NCBI GenBank assembly: GCA_905221605.1
Contig: CAJNDS010000913.1
Coordinates: 302,158-366,157 of the forward strand
Origin: Symbiodinium natans
Taxonomy: Eukaryota; Sar; Dinophyceae; Suessiales; Symbiodiniaceae
Reading direction: 5' to 3'
DNA length: 64,000 bases
In this document: positions 41,090 to 52,937 of the stretch, piece by piece
Position numbering within the stretch: the stretch's first letter is position 1
Layout of the letters: the number at the start of each line of letters is the position of its first letter
The notes under the pieces: model-generated
Seen by the model: the letters and a program-made list of their open reading frames with translations, nothing else
What the model was told of the DNA's origin: nothing
The model's database searches: none
Made by a program: the position numbers and the translations under genes

Positions 41090-41390
41090 GCTAGCCCCCC
41101 CCCTCTGCGTCTCACTGCCAGCACCACATCTCCACACTGCCCCCCCCCCTTCCTTTTGCTTTTCTTTGTTGACTCATGTTCTATTGCTGCCCCAGCACGA
41201 CCACCCGCCAACCCACCCCACCCGCCCCGCGCCCACCGCAGCGCCAGCACCACATCCCACCCCTTCTACTTTTCACCCCCCCCCTCTGCGCCTCACCGCG
41301 AGCACCACATCTCCACACCCCCCCCCTGCTTTTCTTTGTTGACTCATGTTCTATATTGCTGCCCCCAGCACGACCACCTAGCGGCTCGGC
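41090..41390. repeat. Two-copy C-rich direct repeat
   Basis: Copies about 41090-41215 and 41275-41388 share CCCCCCCTCTGCGTCTCAC, AGCACCACATCTCCACAC, TTTTCTTTGTTGACTCATGT and GCACGACCACC. No coding potential. Confidence 0.88.
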
Positions 41391-41749
41391 CGACTCAGGC
41401 CTCGAGCAACCACCCTGACTTTGCTGCTTTGTACAACAGACCCGCATGCCACGCCGTGTAAGGGGGTCGGCGGCGCTTTCGATGGAAGGCCTCTTCAAAG
41501 TCTCCTGAACCCCCCAGAAGCTGTGTTTGTTGAAGGCCTCTCTTTGCATCTTCCCAGATCAGAGCCGGACAGGCTCTGTGTCAGCCGTGAAGAGAAAGTG
41601 GGAAAGAGCTTCAATAGGCCGCAACTACCCCAATTGAGCCTATAGGGCCTAGCTACGTATTCGCAAAGGCTCCGCACGACTTGACCGTGTTCCTGCATCT
41701 GGCCCTGACCCGAAAGGTTAAACCATCAAAATCTCAAATCGAGGGCTCC

Positions 41750-44700
41750 GAATAAGAGGTGAGTGCCGTGAGCACGTCAAGGCGAGAGAAACTTACGCAC
41801 AGCATCGCACAGCAACTCAGGACTGGTTCAGATCGAGCCACCAGCAGTCGTCCATCAACCGTGCCGCAGAAAGATGGCACAATGGCCGTGACTGACATGC
41901 ATGCCTGGCTCTGACCATCTCCACTGACATGCAACACCATAACGTCAGGCATTGGAGATTGTGGACATTGACATCAATTATAGGGGCACGGGCCTCCGCA
42001 TAAACTCGCACATTTTGGTCTCCCAAACCCTGCCAAATGCGTGTTTTGACACGTGAAAGAAGGCATGAGACTCTGAGAAGCGTGGTCGAAAGCCTCATGG
42101 ACAGCTCGCATTGCTCCATCCAGAAGTTCTGCAAGAACATTGGGTGATACCTCAGTCAATTTAATTCGTCATTTTCAGCACGCTTGGCTTCGCCTTTTGG
42201 CGGCTTGGCCTGCCTCTGACGTCGACAGCTCCTCTAGCCGTTGGGCCATGCTCGCTGCCAAATGGGTCAAGGCCTTGAGAGCTCTTTAGAGAAATTTTGT
42301 TGCGAGTTCAAAGAGGCACCGGGACAGGCAGATGCCAGAGGGGAGTGCTGTGTAAGAGCCGGAAGCTATGCCAAGGTGGAGACTGCCACTCGGCACTGCC
42401 AATTCCGGCTATAAAAACACCTTTCCGCGCGATGCAAAAGCCACAGGGGCAAGACATGGCAAGACAGGATCCAGCACACTCCAGCACCCCAGCACCTTGT
42501 CCAATCCTCTCCGAAAAGCGCTATCAGGGGCGCGACAAAATCCAAAGCTACCTGCGATCTGCACAGCATTTGGCAACATCCAGCGTCTCTGAGCGCTGTC
42601 TGACCCTCTTTCTGGCCCCCCTCTTTTTCAAGCGCCTCATCTAGTGCCTCGGCCAAGGGCAATGCCTCCAGGGTGTCCAATGCTATAGTGTGGCTTCGTC
42701 TTCTTGCGGTTCCAACTTCTTTGACTGCCGCCACTGTGCCCAAGGACGCAGTAGGTTGTATGACATCTGATAACGTGAAGTGAGAGTGCTTGGCGGTTCT
42801 CGAAGACTATGCCGAGCCTCCTTCAGAGCTGCCTCGCCCTCAGCCAGTTCCGGCACCTTAGCAACTGAGCGGCCGAAGACCCCTCCGCTGCATCACCGAA
42901 GCTCACATCAGGGGATGCTGACCTCGCTGACCTAGCCTAAGGCTGAGGCCTCATCAGCTCCACCACATGCATTCTTCACATCGAAAAACTTGACTCCCTC
43001 GAGACGGCCGAAGGGGCAACTTTTGTCATGGCAAATGCTGAGCTGGATGATGCATAGAGGCACAGTCACAGTGCACGAGCCACCCCACGGCCACGCCTCC
43101 TCTTCGAAACCACCGGGGCCAGGCTCCGCCTTCAGGGGCAAGGAGCCAACAGCCCAAATCGGGCGACCTTTTTGTGCCCATCTGGTCTAGTGCCTTCCTC
43201 GCTCCCTGGCTGCAAAAACAAAGAGGCCCAGGCCTCCACTGCAGGGGCCTCGCTGTGGACGGAGTTGTCACTCTCGTCTTCCATGGCCCTGCGAATGTGA
43301 TGCGACACTGCAAAGCAAGGGAAGGCCTTTCTCCAGGCACAAGCAGTCGAGCAGCAGTCGCACATGGGATCCCTCACCCCCTAAAGCGAACAGCGGAAGC
43401 TGCCCAGCCTGCTCATGCCAGTTCCAGGCCGTCCAGTGCCGGGGCGAAAACTGGCAAGGCAACTCTCAATGCTCGCTGCTACAAATTGACTGAAAGCCTG
43501 ACAGTGGCATATGCTTCTACATGTTATACAGTTATATAAGACTTTTGCTGAATTCTCCCTTCCATACCATTGCCTGGAGCCTGTGCCCCGAGATCTGTTG
43601 GCCGTGCTGAGGCGACCTTCGGTGATGGCGTCATGCTGAACGGGGCTGTGAGCTGCCAGCTGCGACTTGCGAGCATTGAAAAGGAGCTTAAGCCTGAAGA
43701 GTTCATCGTCAAGGTGAAACCTGCGGGGGCTCGACACGGCACCTACTCTCGCTTCGCACCATCGCATCGTTCTCCAGGCTATGCAGGCTATGCGCAGAGC
43801 TCGACAAGGATCCGCCTCCTGTGGAGCCCATGTGGGAGAGCCGGCCAGTGCCCCCCAGGTTGCTCTGTGCACCTGCGGAAAACTCAAGACCCGCTATAGA
43901 AGAAGCCAAAACAGCCAAACCCATCGTAAGGGTCGCGCAGGCGTTTTGCTCAGGACGGGTGGCCGCGAGTAAGCGCGGGTAGCCACTTCAGAGGCGCTCA
44001 CTGAGACTCGCACCTGTGCTGGGGCGGGAGCCCGAGGCCGTGCCAGCCCTCGTCCCGGTCAAAGGCCTCCAAAAAGCGGTTGCAGCGGGGGGAGGGGGGG
44101 GGGGGTGGGTGTGGAGCGTGAGAGTTTAAGTCTTGAAGTCTTGAAGGGCTCTGTCAACAGCTTGGGGGCACTTGGGGCACTTGGGGCATGCCCTTCTGTA
44201 AGCCCACCCATGTGTTCCCGATTCCTCTTTCAGGGGCTCTTCGATTCCTTGGGGCGCTGTGTGCAGAGAAGGCTATGCAAAAGGAGCTTTTCGCCGTCAC
44301 CTCCGGTGTCCGAGAACATTTACCTATAGCCTCAGCCGATTGCTCGTTAAGGTGCAGTGTGGCATCTTTGAAGTTAAGTCACGTCTGTGAGCATTGCTGA
44401 GCGCGCAAAGCTGGTGCAGCGGTATCATGTCGTTGAGGCTGAAGTGGCAAAGGGCTGAAGGGCTGAAGGGCTGAAGGGCAGACATGCGCCTCACGCCAGT
44501 GCCTGGACGCATCTTCTGCCGTGCTCTCTCATCGGCCATGGCCTCCGCCAAGCTAAAAGCATCTCAGGATGAGAATGGGGGGGGCTCTCTGGCCCTTCAT
44601 TTGTGCTTTTTGCCTTGAGCTGGGCCAGTGCTGCCTCGGCAATCTCGGCAGCCTGACCTGAGAGGTGCGCGGACACCCACAACCCACAACTCCGCAACAG

Positions 44701-44760
44701 GCGGCATACGCACACACGGGGGCAATCAAACAATCATTCGCCTTCGATCTGAGCCATGCT
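41750..44760 (-). CDS. Uncharacterised multi-exon coding block
   Basis: Many minus-strand exon-like blocks follow each other: about 44755-44734 (AANLLNSMAQIEGE), about 44665-44580 (GQAAEIAEAALAQLKAKSTN), about 44545-44400 (AEAMADERARQKMRPGTGVR), about 43920-43740 (Ser/Gly-rich, LSHMGSTGGGSLSSSAHS), 43729-43610 (FHLDDELFRLKLLFNARKSQ), about 43290-43190 (DNSVHSEAPAVEAWASLFL), about 42860-42780 (VPELAEGEAALKEARHSLRE), about 42745-42560 (ALDTLEALPLAEALDEALEK), about 42285-42180 (LKALTHLAASMAQRLEELST), about 42155-42065 (SPNVLAELLDGAMRAVHEAF) and about 42025-41800 (MVLHVSGDGQSQACMSVTAI). The mix is helical and Ser-rich and suggests a large scaffold or regulatory protein. The family is unknown, borders are approximate and it may comprise two genes. 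Confidence 0.5.
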
Positions 44761-45114
44761 GTTCAGTAGGTTGGCAGCCTCCGACACACACATACACACA
44801 CAGAGACGGAGACGGAGACAGGGACACAGAACAGAAATGAGAATGAGAGAGCATAGAGGAGAGCAAGGGGACTCGAAGCTTGCACTTGAGCTGCGAGAGA
44901 AGGAAGAGCGCGTTCTCTCACTGCCCACACGGCGGAGGGGCCTCCTTTCGGACCTCGGCGCTTTTGTTCTCCGAGGCCTGAGAGCAAGATGCCAAAGCCG
45001 CAATGGCGAACTAAAGCTCCGAAGAAGAGGAAAGAGCTTACAATAGCGGAGAATACTCATGCTAAACTCAAACACCGCAGGTGGAATGTCCCAAACATGT
45101 CTTCGGAAGCCTGA

Positions 45115-45180
45115 ATTCGCCTCGGCCTCTGAGAGGCGTCCAGAACAAGCAGACCAGGATCTGGTCTCCCTCCCCTGCCC
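45115..45180. repeat. Dispersed repeat shared with 8.35 kb
   Basis: Carries GAGAGGCGTCCAGAACAAGC in the same local context as 8340-8400. Confidence 0.6.
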
Positions 45181-45229
45181 AACCCTTCCCCCCCCCACGC
45201 CGATTTTCTGGTCCCCCCCAAAAAAAAAT

Positions 45230-46020
45230 GGCCTACGCATGCCTACGCTGCTGGTGCAAAGCTTCGGATTTACAGGCCTTGCTTTTCCGACCCGCGGTCA
45301 ATTTCCATAGCTGCAACCCGACCGTGCGGACTGGCACCTCCGAAGTGCACCGCTTGGACAGTCGACATGCACGTCCCGCGGCTTGGGCCGGCTCGGCTGC
45401 CACGGCAGCACGCACAGATTCGACCATTCCAGACGTTTCAACACGGGCTTCCAAATAATGCGAGTTTTTTGGGCAAATTCAAAGGTCTTCAATCTCGCAA
45501 ATTGTTCGAGCTGCAAAGAACCTTTGCCGGTTCAAAACACATCTTAGACAACTGCAGAGCTGCATCTCGTGACCTTCTAGCTTCCGAAACTCCGCGGAAA
45601 CCTGTTTTCTATGGGGGAGCTGAAGATTACAAGGGGCCCCGTTAAGGGGAAGATCTGTCGGCCCCATCCGAAGCCCGGCTGCTCGATGGCTGCTCCCGGC
45701 CTTGACCGAGTACTCCGCCAGGGCACTCCAGGTCTCAGGCGACCAGGCACCGGAGGCACGGTCCTGTGCACGCTTGACCTCAGCATGCGTCCCATGATGC
45801 GTCTGCTTTCTTCCTGCTTCATACTGCTTCACGTGACACACTTGCACACTTTTGCTGCTCCCGCGCCATGCTTCTCTTTGCGACTTTGCGAGTCTTGGGT
45901 CGGGTCCATCTGCCCAAGCAGCTGCAGCCGTGGACCGGAGCTGCGGTCACTGCCTGAGACTCTTCAGGCGCTGTGCCACAGCTGGGGAATCTGGGGAATG
46001 AGGCCGCAAAAGCCATCATA
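45230..46020 (-). CDS. Uncharacterised coding block
   Basis: Minus-strand frame from about 45950 to 45479 reads TAAAAWADGPDPRLAKSQRE, then AEVKRAQDRASGAWSPETWS, ALAEYSVKAGSSHRAAGLRM and a tail to a stop at 45479. A second block at about 45454-45340 reads GMVESVRAAVAAEPAQAAGR. Both are Ala-rich and helix-prone. They may be exons of the same gene as 46270-46959. No domain recognised. Confidence 0.45.
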
Positions 46021-46269
46021 AGATATCAAAAGCCCGCAAAAGCCATCATAAGCTCCTTCACGAACTCAGGAGAGGGCCGTTGCGGTCCACAGCGGTTTGC
46101 GAAGCGCAGGTCCAAGCGCTGCCTTGCTCATTAGGGGCCCATTAGGGGCCATACGCGGACACGAGCCTGACACGAGCCTGACACGAGCCCTGGAGCCCTC
46201 AAGAGGGCCCTTCAAGTTGCTTCAAGGGCCTTCGAGCCTTTCCCCTTTATCTCAGGTGCTGGAAAACCC

Positions 46270-46959
46270 CAGGCCAAGTCAGAAGCCAAATCTCCTCAAG
46301 TCTCGCGCGCTCGCAGGCCCCCGCATGGTCTCGGCCGAGGCGCCGCTCGCAACGCACTGCGCGACCATCTCGCTCAAGGCGTTGCCGTGCAGGGCTCCAA
46401 CCTCAAAAAAGAAGAGGCAAAGCAAAGTCTCCGCCTTTGCTTTCTTAGCCGGTCGCGCCGTCGCGCCTCCAGCGTGGTCTCCACGGCCTTGTGCCTCACC
46501 TGAGCTGCACGCAAAAAATCACACAACGTCTTCAGCTGCTCGCCGAGGCATGTTTTGAGGCGGGACTAGAGTCCTTAGAGCTCACGAAACGCACAAGGAC
46601 TCTTTTCGCGTGCGGGCGCGCCTTCTGGCTGGTGTCCATCAGCCGCGCGAAGAGCGGGGGCAGCAGGGGCTCCAGGAAGAGCGGGGCCAAGTACAGCGGC
46701 ACCTGGCCCCCCGGGACGAAAGGGAGGGGCAACTTCCTTCCTTCGTCTCTCTCTTCCTTCCCTCCTTCCTTCCTTCCAGCGCCTTTCTCTCTCTCGTTCT
46801 TTTTCTCCTCTCTCTCTCTCTCTCTCTCTCTCTGAGAAAGAAGGCTCGGCTCCAGGCGTGGCTGCAGATCAGGCGCAGCAGGTCCGCCGCGCCGACGAAG
46901 ACGGCGGTCACGGTGTCCGACAGCAAGGAAAGCAGCTGGGCCTCTTCGCAGGCTGACAT
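46270..46959 (-). CDS. Uncharacterised protein, N-terminal exons, helical-repeat-like
   Basis: Probable start at Met 46959 (MSACEEAQLLSLLSDTVTAV, continuing FVGAADLLRLICSHAWSR). The intron then holds a (CT)n run. The next exon, about 46693-46640, reads VPLYLAPLFLEPLLPPLFAR after CCAG and ends at a GC donor. Then come LKTLCDFLRAAQ (about 46535-46500) and VGALHGNALSEMVAQCVASG (about 46410-46330). The pattern of paired hydrophobic helices is like HEAT/ARM solenoids but too short to assign. A (GTC)n tract lies upstream of the start. Confidence 0.5.
46740..46835. repeat. Pyrimidine tract with (TC)n
   Basis: CCTT and TC runs inside an intron of the gene starting at 46959. Confidence 0.9.
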
Positions 46960-47080
46960 GGCTGAGCTTTGTGAAAGTGCTTGATCAGGCGACAACACGG
47001 CAAGAGGCATGTGCGGCGACGGCAATTCTCGTGACTGCAACTGTGGTGTTGGTGGTGCGGTTGGTGTCATCATGGAGAGG

Positions 47081-47201
47081 GTGCGAGGTGGTGAGGTTGC
47101 AGGGTGAGGCCCGGGACCTCGCGACCTCGCAATACGGGAGGGTGAAGGTGTGGAGGGTGCGAGGTGGTGAGGTTGCAGGGTGAGGCCCGGGACCTCGCGG
47201 T
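47081..47201. repeat. 43-bp direct repeat, 76 bp apart
   Basis: GTGCGAGGTGGTGAGGTTGC through CCCGGGACCTCGCG occurs at 47081 and 47157. Confidence 0.92.
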
Positions 47202-47277
47202 TGTTGTCACCATCATTGTCAGTATCATTGTCATTGCCATTGTCATTGCCATTCTGTCACTGTCAATGTCCCTGTCA

Positions 47278-47278
<1 letters not shown>

Positions 47279-47311
<33 letters not shown>

Positions 47312-47395
47312 GGTCGTGGCGGTCGTCGTGGTGGTCGTGGTTGTCCTGTGGTCGTGGTGGTCGTGGTGGTCGTGGTGGTCGTCGTGGTTGTCGTG

Positions 47396-47479
<84 letters not shown>

Positions 47480-47480
47480 C
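47279..47480. repeat. (GTC)n trinucleotide tract
   Basis: GTC/GTG triplets, nearly pure CGT between 47397 and 47478. A GTT-rich continuation runs to about 47650. Upstream of the gene that starts at 46959. Confidence 0.95.
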
Positions 47481-47663
47481 CGGTTGTGGTTGCGGTTGGC
47501 GTTGTTGTGGTTCTTGGTTGGTGATTATTGGTGGTGGTTGTTGGTAGTTGTTGCTGTTGTTGGTGGATGTTGTCGTTGTTGGTGGCTGTTGTGGTTGTTG
47601 TCGTTGTTGGTGGTTGTCGTTGGTGGTTGTTGTTGGTGGCTGTTGTTGGCGGTTAACCGAGGT

Positions 47664-48448
47664 CTATATTCTATGCTCGAAGGAATACCAGGAGTGCCGT
47701 TGCATCTGTGAGCCCGCGGCCGACCCAAGGCTGTTGTTCGGACCCGATGGTCCGACTCCATAGACACATCCGTGACTGAACGCCCTTTGCAAGTGCATCA
47801 ATCTCCTGCTGCGGTTCTTAACCATTGTTTTTGCAGATTTTTGTGCTGTCTCGCTTTTGCTTGCTGAGTCCAAGGGCTTTCGGCCCCTTTACGACGTAGT
47901 CTTCTGGCAGCAGACGACATCCAACTAAACTAGCGCGAAGGGTTCCCAGCATTGCGCCTGCAGCATTGATATTCGCAGTCCCGACAGGACCTGAGAAAGT
48001 TACCACAAGTTACCACAACTTGCACCGAATTTCACAGCTGGCCTCTGGCAGTGAGAAAGCTGAGGAGCCGACGTACTGCGAGAGCAGCGGACCAGTGGTG
48101 CCAGTTCCTTCAGCGTCCTGCGAAAACATCTTAACATCACACCGCCTACTAGGATGCTTCACATGTTGAACTTCAGTGACTTCTGACTTCCGAGACTTCC
48201 GAGACTTACAGAGCACAGAAATCACTGTCCGCCAGGCATTTGACGCCGCTGCCAGCTGTGGCTAGCTCCGAAGCCAACTTGCTGATACTTTCTGCCCGCT
48301 CCTTTGAAGGATGCAATGGGCCAATTTCACGCATCTCGTAAACACACCTCAACACACCCCCACAACACTCAACACATCTCGACGGCCCAGCGCCTGCCAG
48401 TTCCTGCTGGCAAAGGCCTGGCTCAAGGCCTCCACAACAAGGAATCAC
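47664..48448 (-). CDS. Uncharacterised multi-exon gene
   Basis: Minus-strand blocks: about 48325-48210 (REIGPLHPSKERAESISKLA, SELATAGSGVKC), about 48140-48040 (DVKMFSQDAEGTGTTGPLLS, QYVGSSAFSLPEA), about 48005-47820 (VTFSGPVGTANINAAGAMLG, TLRASLVGCRLLPEDYVVKG) and possibly 47873-47664 (SGPNNSLGSAAGSQMQRHSW). All are clearly protein-like and on one strand. The family is not recognised. The gene lies close below the stop at 48471. Confidence 0.55.
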
Positions 48449-48470
48449 GCAAATCTAGGGTCATTCACGA

Positions 48471-49087
48471 TCACTGCTCTGCTCCGGCCTCCGCTGCTCC
48501 GTCATCCGCTCCCTCGGGGCTGTCCGTCGGCGCCACCGGCGGCCTCCCCAAGCCGATCTCGGCCCCTTTGGCCCGTTTGTCATGCTGGTCTCCCAGCTCT
48601 CATCTACAGAATCTCCCGCGAGACTTTGTACATGTGACTGTGCCCATATTATGACACCTATGATGGCGATGACATTACCAACATTTTGTTGTTGCGCCTT
48701 TCCACGGCTACGGCCCACACAGAGAATTAGCGACCCACTGCTGCGCGGTCTGGCGGCCTGGCTGTCTCGGCCTCTCTCAGAGCTTAGCAGCAAGGAGTCT
48801 TCTTGCACACAGCAGAGTCAGTCTTTTTGTGGGCCACCCCCCCGCCCCCCTCCCCGCAGGGGGGAGCGAACACAGGTGCTCTCATATCATACTCTGATCT
48901 CGTGTACTGCGAGTAGCAATTCAGAAGAAAACTGGGCCCGAAGCAACTTCCTGGCCTGCCTGAAGGCTGGCCCAAACCTGCGCCATTTCGATTCTGATCC
49001 TGGGAGATGCTGGGAGCTGTGGAGCAGCTCGGCACCTGCTGGTTCAGCTCGGATGCGCAGATGAAGGAGCCTGACAGAGGCTTTCAA
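48471..49087 (-). CDS. Uncharacterised gene, C-terminal part
   Basis: Ends at a TGA at 48471 after an acidic tail (EIGLGRPPVAPTDSPEGADD, GAAEAGAEQ). A preceding block at about 48700-48590 (QQQNVGNVIAIIGVIIWAQS, HVQSLAGDSVDESWE) contains one probable membrane helix, and about 49040-48890 reads SESKWRRFGPAFRQARKLLR, AQFSSELLLAVHEI. Likely a small membrane protein with a cytosolic acidic tail. Upstream exons and start not found. Confidence 0.45.
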
Positions 49088-49329
49088 CTTTCAACACCCA
49101 CGCTTGTAGCACTGCAGCACACTTTGTACATACTTGTACCCAGCACAAGAGCTCCACGATGCTGAAGCGGGGGATCTTGCCGAGCCTGCCCGGCTGTCTT
49201 CAGCCACGATGTCCTGACAAGGCTGGGAGGGTGTTGCGTTGTTGCTGCGGGCCACCGGCCACCGCCAAGGGTGTCCGCGCAAGAACCCACGAAGAACTAT
49301 AGACCCACCCGCGCCACACCCCTTTCAAA

Positions 49330-49600
49330 GGCTTCTGATCGCGCCTCCTTGCCCATGGCGTCCTCATCGCAGGCCACCTGGACATCTAAACCATTCTAAA
49401 CCCTGCTGCAGGCCCAGAGCTGGTGTCAAAGCTGCTACGTGGCTCTGATCTTTGCGGCGACTCAGGCGCGAGCGGCCGACAGCAGCGCGATGCCTTCGTG
49501 GCCGGATGCCAGGCTCTCGATGCGCTTGCGCGCCTCAAGAGGAGAGATGCAGCTTTAGCTGAAATAATTCTTCCAATGTCATGCAAAGCCCTGCAGGGTT
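49330..49600 (+). CDS. Possible plus-strand ankyrin-like exons
   Basis: On plus, about 49336-49382 reads LLAHGVLIAGHL, like an ankyrin helix pair, and after CTGCAG about 49412-49560 reads PELVSKLLRGSDLCG and VAGCQALDALARLKRRDAAL. The splice junction between them does not fit a clean donor. It would be the only plus-strand gene in 60 kb, so treat with caution. Confidence 0.25.
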
Positions 49601-50153
49601 CCAGCTACGGAAAGGAAGGAACAGGTCTAGTAAGGAAATGCGAATGAAATGAACAAGCATCTCGTGTTGAGAAAGCAAATGCTTTGATTCGCGAGGACGT
49701 CGATTCATAGATAATTCTCCACGCGAAACCGTAGCTGCTTCGACTGTTGCGCAACAACGAGCTTTCCCTCCATCTCCCTCCGTGTTGCACGCATCGCCCC
49801 AGCCAACAGGAATGAGTAAGCGATACACAGCTTGCTTTACAACACATTTACAACATTCACCGTGTCTTCTTTGCAAACTGTCTGTCAGTCGCGTCCATCA
49901 CCCCTCCCACTTACACCGATAGCTCTTCATTGCAGGCCCTGTGTCCAGTGCAGCAGAAGGGCCACACACACACAAACGGGGTTTTGGCAAGGCGAGAAAG
50001 AAGCAGGAAAAAGGAACAGGTACTGCCCAAAGCCTAGATGCGACTAAACGGAATTAAAAACGACGACAAGGAAAACAATACGTCGCGCTACTCCAACTCA
50101 GCCTAAAGGTGAGGCAAACACCACAAAGCCTCCTTGCGAGCAGGAGGACCGCG

Positions 50154-50278
50154 CACACACACACACACACACATCCGCACACACACACACACACACACAT
50201 CTGCACACACACACACACACATATCCGCGCACACACACACACACACATCCGCACACACGCACACACACACACACACAC
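50154..50278. repeat. (AC)n microsatellite
   Basis: CA runs interrupted every 25-30 bp by CATCCGCAC or CATCTGCAC, so the array has a second, longer period. Confidence 0.95.
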
Positions 50279-50499
50279 TTTTCCAGACACACATATTATT
50301 CACAAATTCGCACACCCTCTTCGAAAGGAGTCGTCAACCAAATTGAATCGATGCATTGCATCAAATGCGGGTACACAATCGAGCGTCCCCGGGTGCTTCT
50401 GCCGACACTGCCCTAATTTCGTAGAAAGCACTGGCAGATTCGAAGTGTGCACAGCCCGAACCGAAAGAATATTCACGCTCAAAGAGGGAACCCTGCAGC

Positions 50500-52830
50500 G
50501 AATTCGCAGAAGGCAGAAGAAGGCAGCGGCACTGCACGCGGACCCCCCTCTTCCCAGGCGCCTTGGCTGGGAGGAGGCCCCAGAGCCGCTCTTCTATGCC
50601 GCCGCTGAGCGCCTCTCAAAGAAAGAGAAAAAGCTGAGAAAGAGAAAACAAAGGAACCAAAGCAAAGAGAAAGAGAGAGAGAGGGAGAGGAGAGAGAGAG
50701 AGAAGAGAAAATCGAGAGCTAGAAAACCGAGAGAGAGGAGAGGCGGCTGGGGCAATCACCAGCAGCTGCAATAGGCAGTCGCCCGAAGCAGCCCGTACTT
50801 TGGAGTGCTCGGAGCTGCACGCCAGGAGCAACATTGGCAGCACCTTAATCGCACGTCATCTCTGCTGAAAATCTCCCGCTCCTTGCAGCCTTGCGGGACA
50901 CCCCTCCAGCATTCTAAGGCCGGTTCAATCGCGCGCCGAAAGAGACCGGACTGTTGCAATCCAAAGGTGTTCAGCATGCGCCCCAGCAACCTGGGCCAGG
51001 GAACTTGGCACAGCGCAGCTTAAGCGCCCGAAGGGAAGCCCTCCCAGAGAGTACAGCACTGCAAGCACGGCCACTAAGACGCCCACACAACATCCACAAT
51101 ATCCCACAAGATCCATCCCTCCCCCCCTCCCCCCCCTCCCTCCCCTCCCTCCTCCCTTCAAGGAGACTGCTCCTGGCGGCCGAGCAGCTTCAGGTTAGCG
51201 GCCAAACACTTTGGGGTCTTGGCCTGCTCAGATCGCTCCTCAATGTCCAGATCCATGCTTTTCAAGCCTCCCCCCCAAACTCTTTTGAGAAGATCGCATC
51301 TATCCCCGAGGCACTCGCCGCAGCTTCGACATTCTACTTGCAAAGGGGGGCTAGAATGCCAGAAAGAGCCCTCCGAAGCTCTTCCGTTGTCCTTGGTGCC
51401 CTGGATCGCTCGAAGTCGCTCCGCAACTCGAGAGAGCAAGGGCAGGGCGGCTTCATCCAGTGGCACCTCAGGGCGTCTCAGAGGGTCTCAATTAGACTCT
51501 GCGATAAGAGTCTTAGCTGTCTTAGCTAAAGAAGGCCCCTGTGGACAGAAAGCGAATGATCTCAGAAGCCGCCGCCCCGGCACCAAGCTCTGAAGAGTCG
51601 GTTGCCAAAGGTGCGGATTTGCCCGCTTCCAGGGCCCCGACGCGGCCATGCAGCACGCAGGAACACAGGGCTGTGGCCGCCGCCTCCCAAACATCAACGC
51701 ACTCAACGGTCTGGAACGGGCTTGAAGCCAAGAAGACCAAAGCTTACTGGCCCTCGGTTTTCCCCCCCGCCCTCCCACCTGCTGAGGTGATGTGGCCTTG
51801 CTCGAGCCACCGCCCACATCGGTCTTGTCCAGCAAGACCTCTATCAGATTCTCGCTGTCCTGGCACATGTTGAGCTGTCCAAGGCTGTCCATTGACACGG
51901 CGCTGTGCAATTGATCAGAGCCTCTTCCGACCGCAGCAATGCCGAAAAATCCTCGGTGCCTGACAACAATGCAACGAGAATCTGCGCCGGCTGATTCCTG
52001 GCTTGTGGGGCGAAGTTGATAAGTCCCTGACTGACATCATCGACGCGGGCATCAGACAGCAGCTCTTCCAAAGTGCCAAGCGCAGCATGGAAGACCTGGT
52101 CACGAGCAAGTGCCGTTCCCGCTGCTTCCTGTGGCTCAGCAGGTGTTCACCTTTGGCATCTTGTCCTTGGCGGCAATGCGTGTGGCCTGCGAGTCACCAG
52201 ACAAGTCAGGCAAGTCTCAGATATCGAATGATACCTCTTCTGTACAACGTGGCCGCTCATTGTCCAGGTCCGGCAAGGCCTCGCTCACAGCCCGCACCAA
52301 GTCCGAAGCAGTAGCACTCACCTCACACGGGCTTAAGACGGGCTTCGAAACTCTGCCTTGGGGGGGGCGGGGGGGGGGACTCCTGGCAATGTCAATTGAA
52401 CAAAAACCGAAAGCAGCAAAAGAACCCGCGAGGCCTGCTCGAACTTCTGGCAGACGTGCATGTGGGCCTGCTCGGCAAACAAGCTCAGTGTCAGACGGCA
52501 CTTGTGTCACTTGTGTCTTGGGGGACTTCAGATCCCTCCTGCGAGCCGGGATGAGATCTCCAAAAGACAGTGTGGACAGAGAGAAACAGGGAAGCCAAAG
52601 ACTCCGGCTTTTTGAGTCTGTTGCAACTCTGGGCCCTTGATCGCTTTGAGGCTCTTTGTGTCTTTTCTCAAACTTTGGCTGCGGGGGGATTTCGGAGCTT
52701 TGCGACTCAGAAGAGGCCTCTACGAGTAGTACACGACACACTCCGTGAGCCGCTGACACAAAGAACTCCGGGGCATGTCTTGCGTGCGATCCAAAGGAGG
52801 CGCACCAAGAGCACCCAATGTGACTCAAGC
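50500..52830 (-). CDS. Uncharacterised protein with HEAT/ARM-like segments
   Basis: Minus-strand blocks: about 52750-52600 (SSESQSSEIPPQPKFEKRHK), about 52510-52400 (SLFAEQAHMHVCQKFEQASR), about 52320-52217 (SDLVRAVSEALPDLDNERPR), about 52071-51915 (LEELLSDARVDDVSQGLINF, QILVALLSGTEDFSALL), about 51905-51790 (MDSLGQLNMCQDSENLIEVL), about 51720-51530 (VDVWEAAATALCSCVLHGRV, AAASEIIRFLS), about 51466-51360 (LDEAALPLLSRVAERLRAIQ), about 50995-50905 (MLNTFGLQQSGLFRRAIEPA) and about 50845-50760 (LPMLLLACSSEHSKVRAASG, then DCLLQLL before a GT donor). Several look like solenoid helices (SKVRAASGDCLLQLL). Family and exact exons unresolved; more than one gene is possible. Confidence 0.5.
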
Positions 52831-52885
52831 CCACCGCAGGCCGACAGCCGACAGAGCCTCATGTTGTTTCTGAGTCCTCAAAGTA

Positions 52886-52937
52886 CAGTACTGGAGGCAG
52901 TACTGGAGGCAGTACTGGAGGCAGTACTGGAGGCAGA
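52886..52937. repeat. 12-bp GTACTGGAGGCA repeat, four units
   Basis: Four near-perfect tandem units. Confidence 0.95.

Noticed and set aside
44412-44440. tRNA-like string (GGTGCAGCGGTATCATG)
   Set aside because: No cloverleaf: no matching acceptor stem or T-loop consensus nearby.
47164-47711. Poly-Arg, poly-Val and poly-Ser frames
   Set aside because: Trinucleotide GTC tract; all three frames are open by repeat structure.
50109-50774. Plus-strand frame with CxxC and a Lys/Arg/Glu-rich end
   Set aside because: Begins in the (AC)n array and ends in a purine repeat; the opposite strand reads as helical exons consistent with its neighbours.
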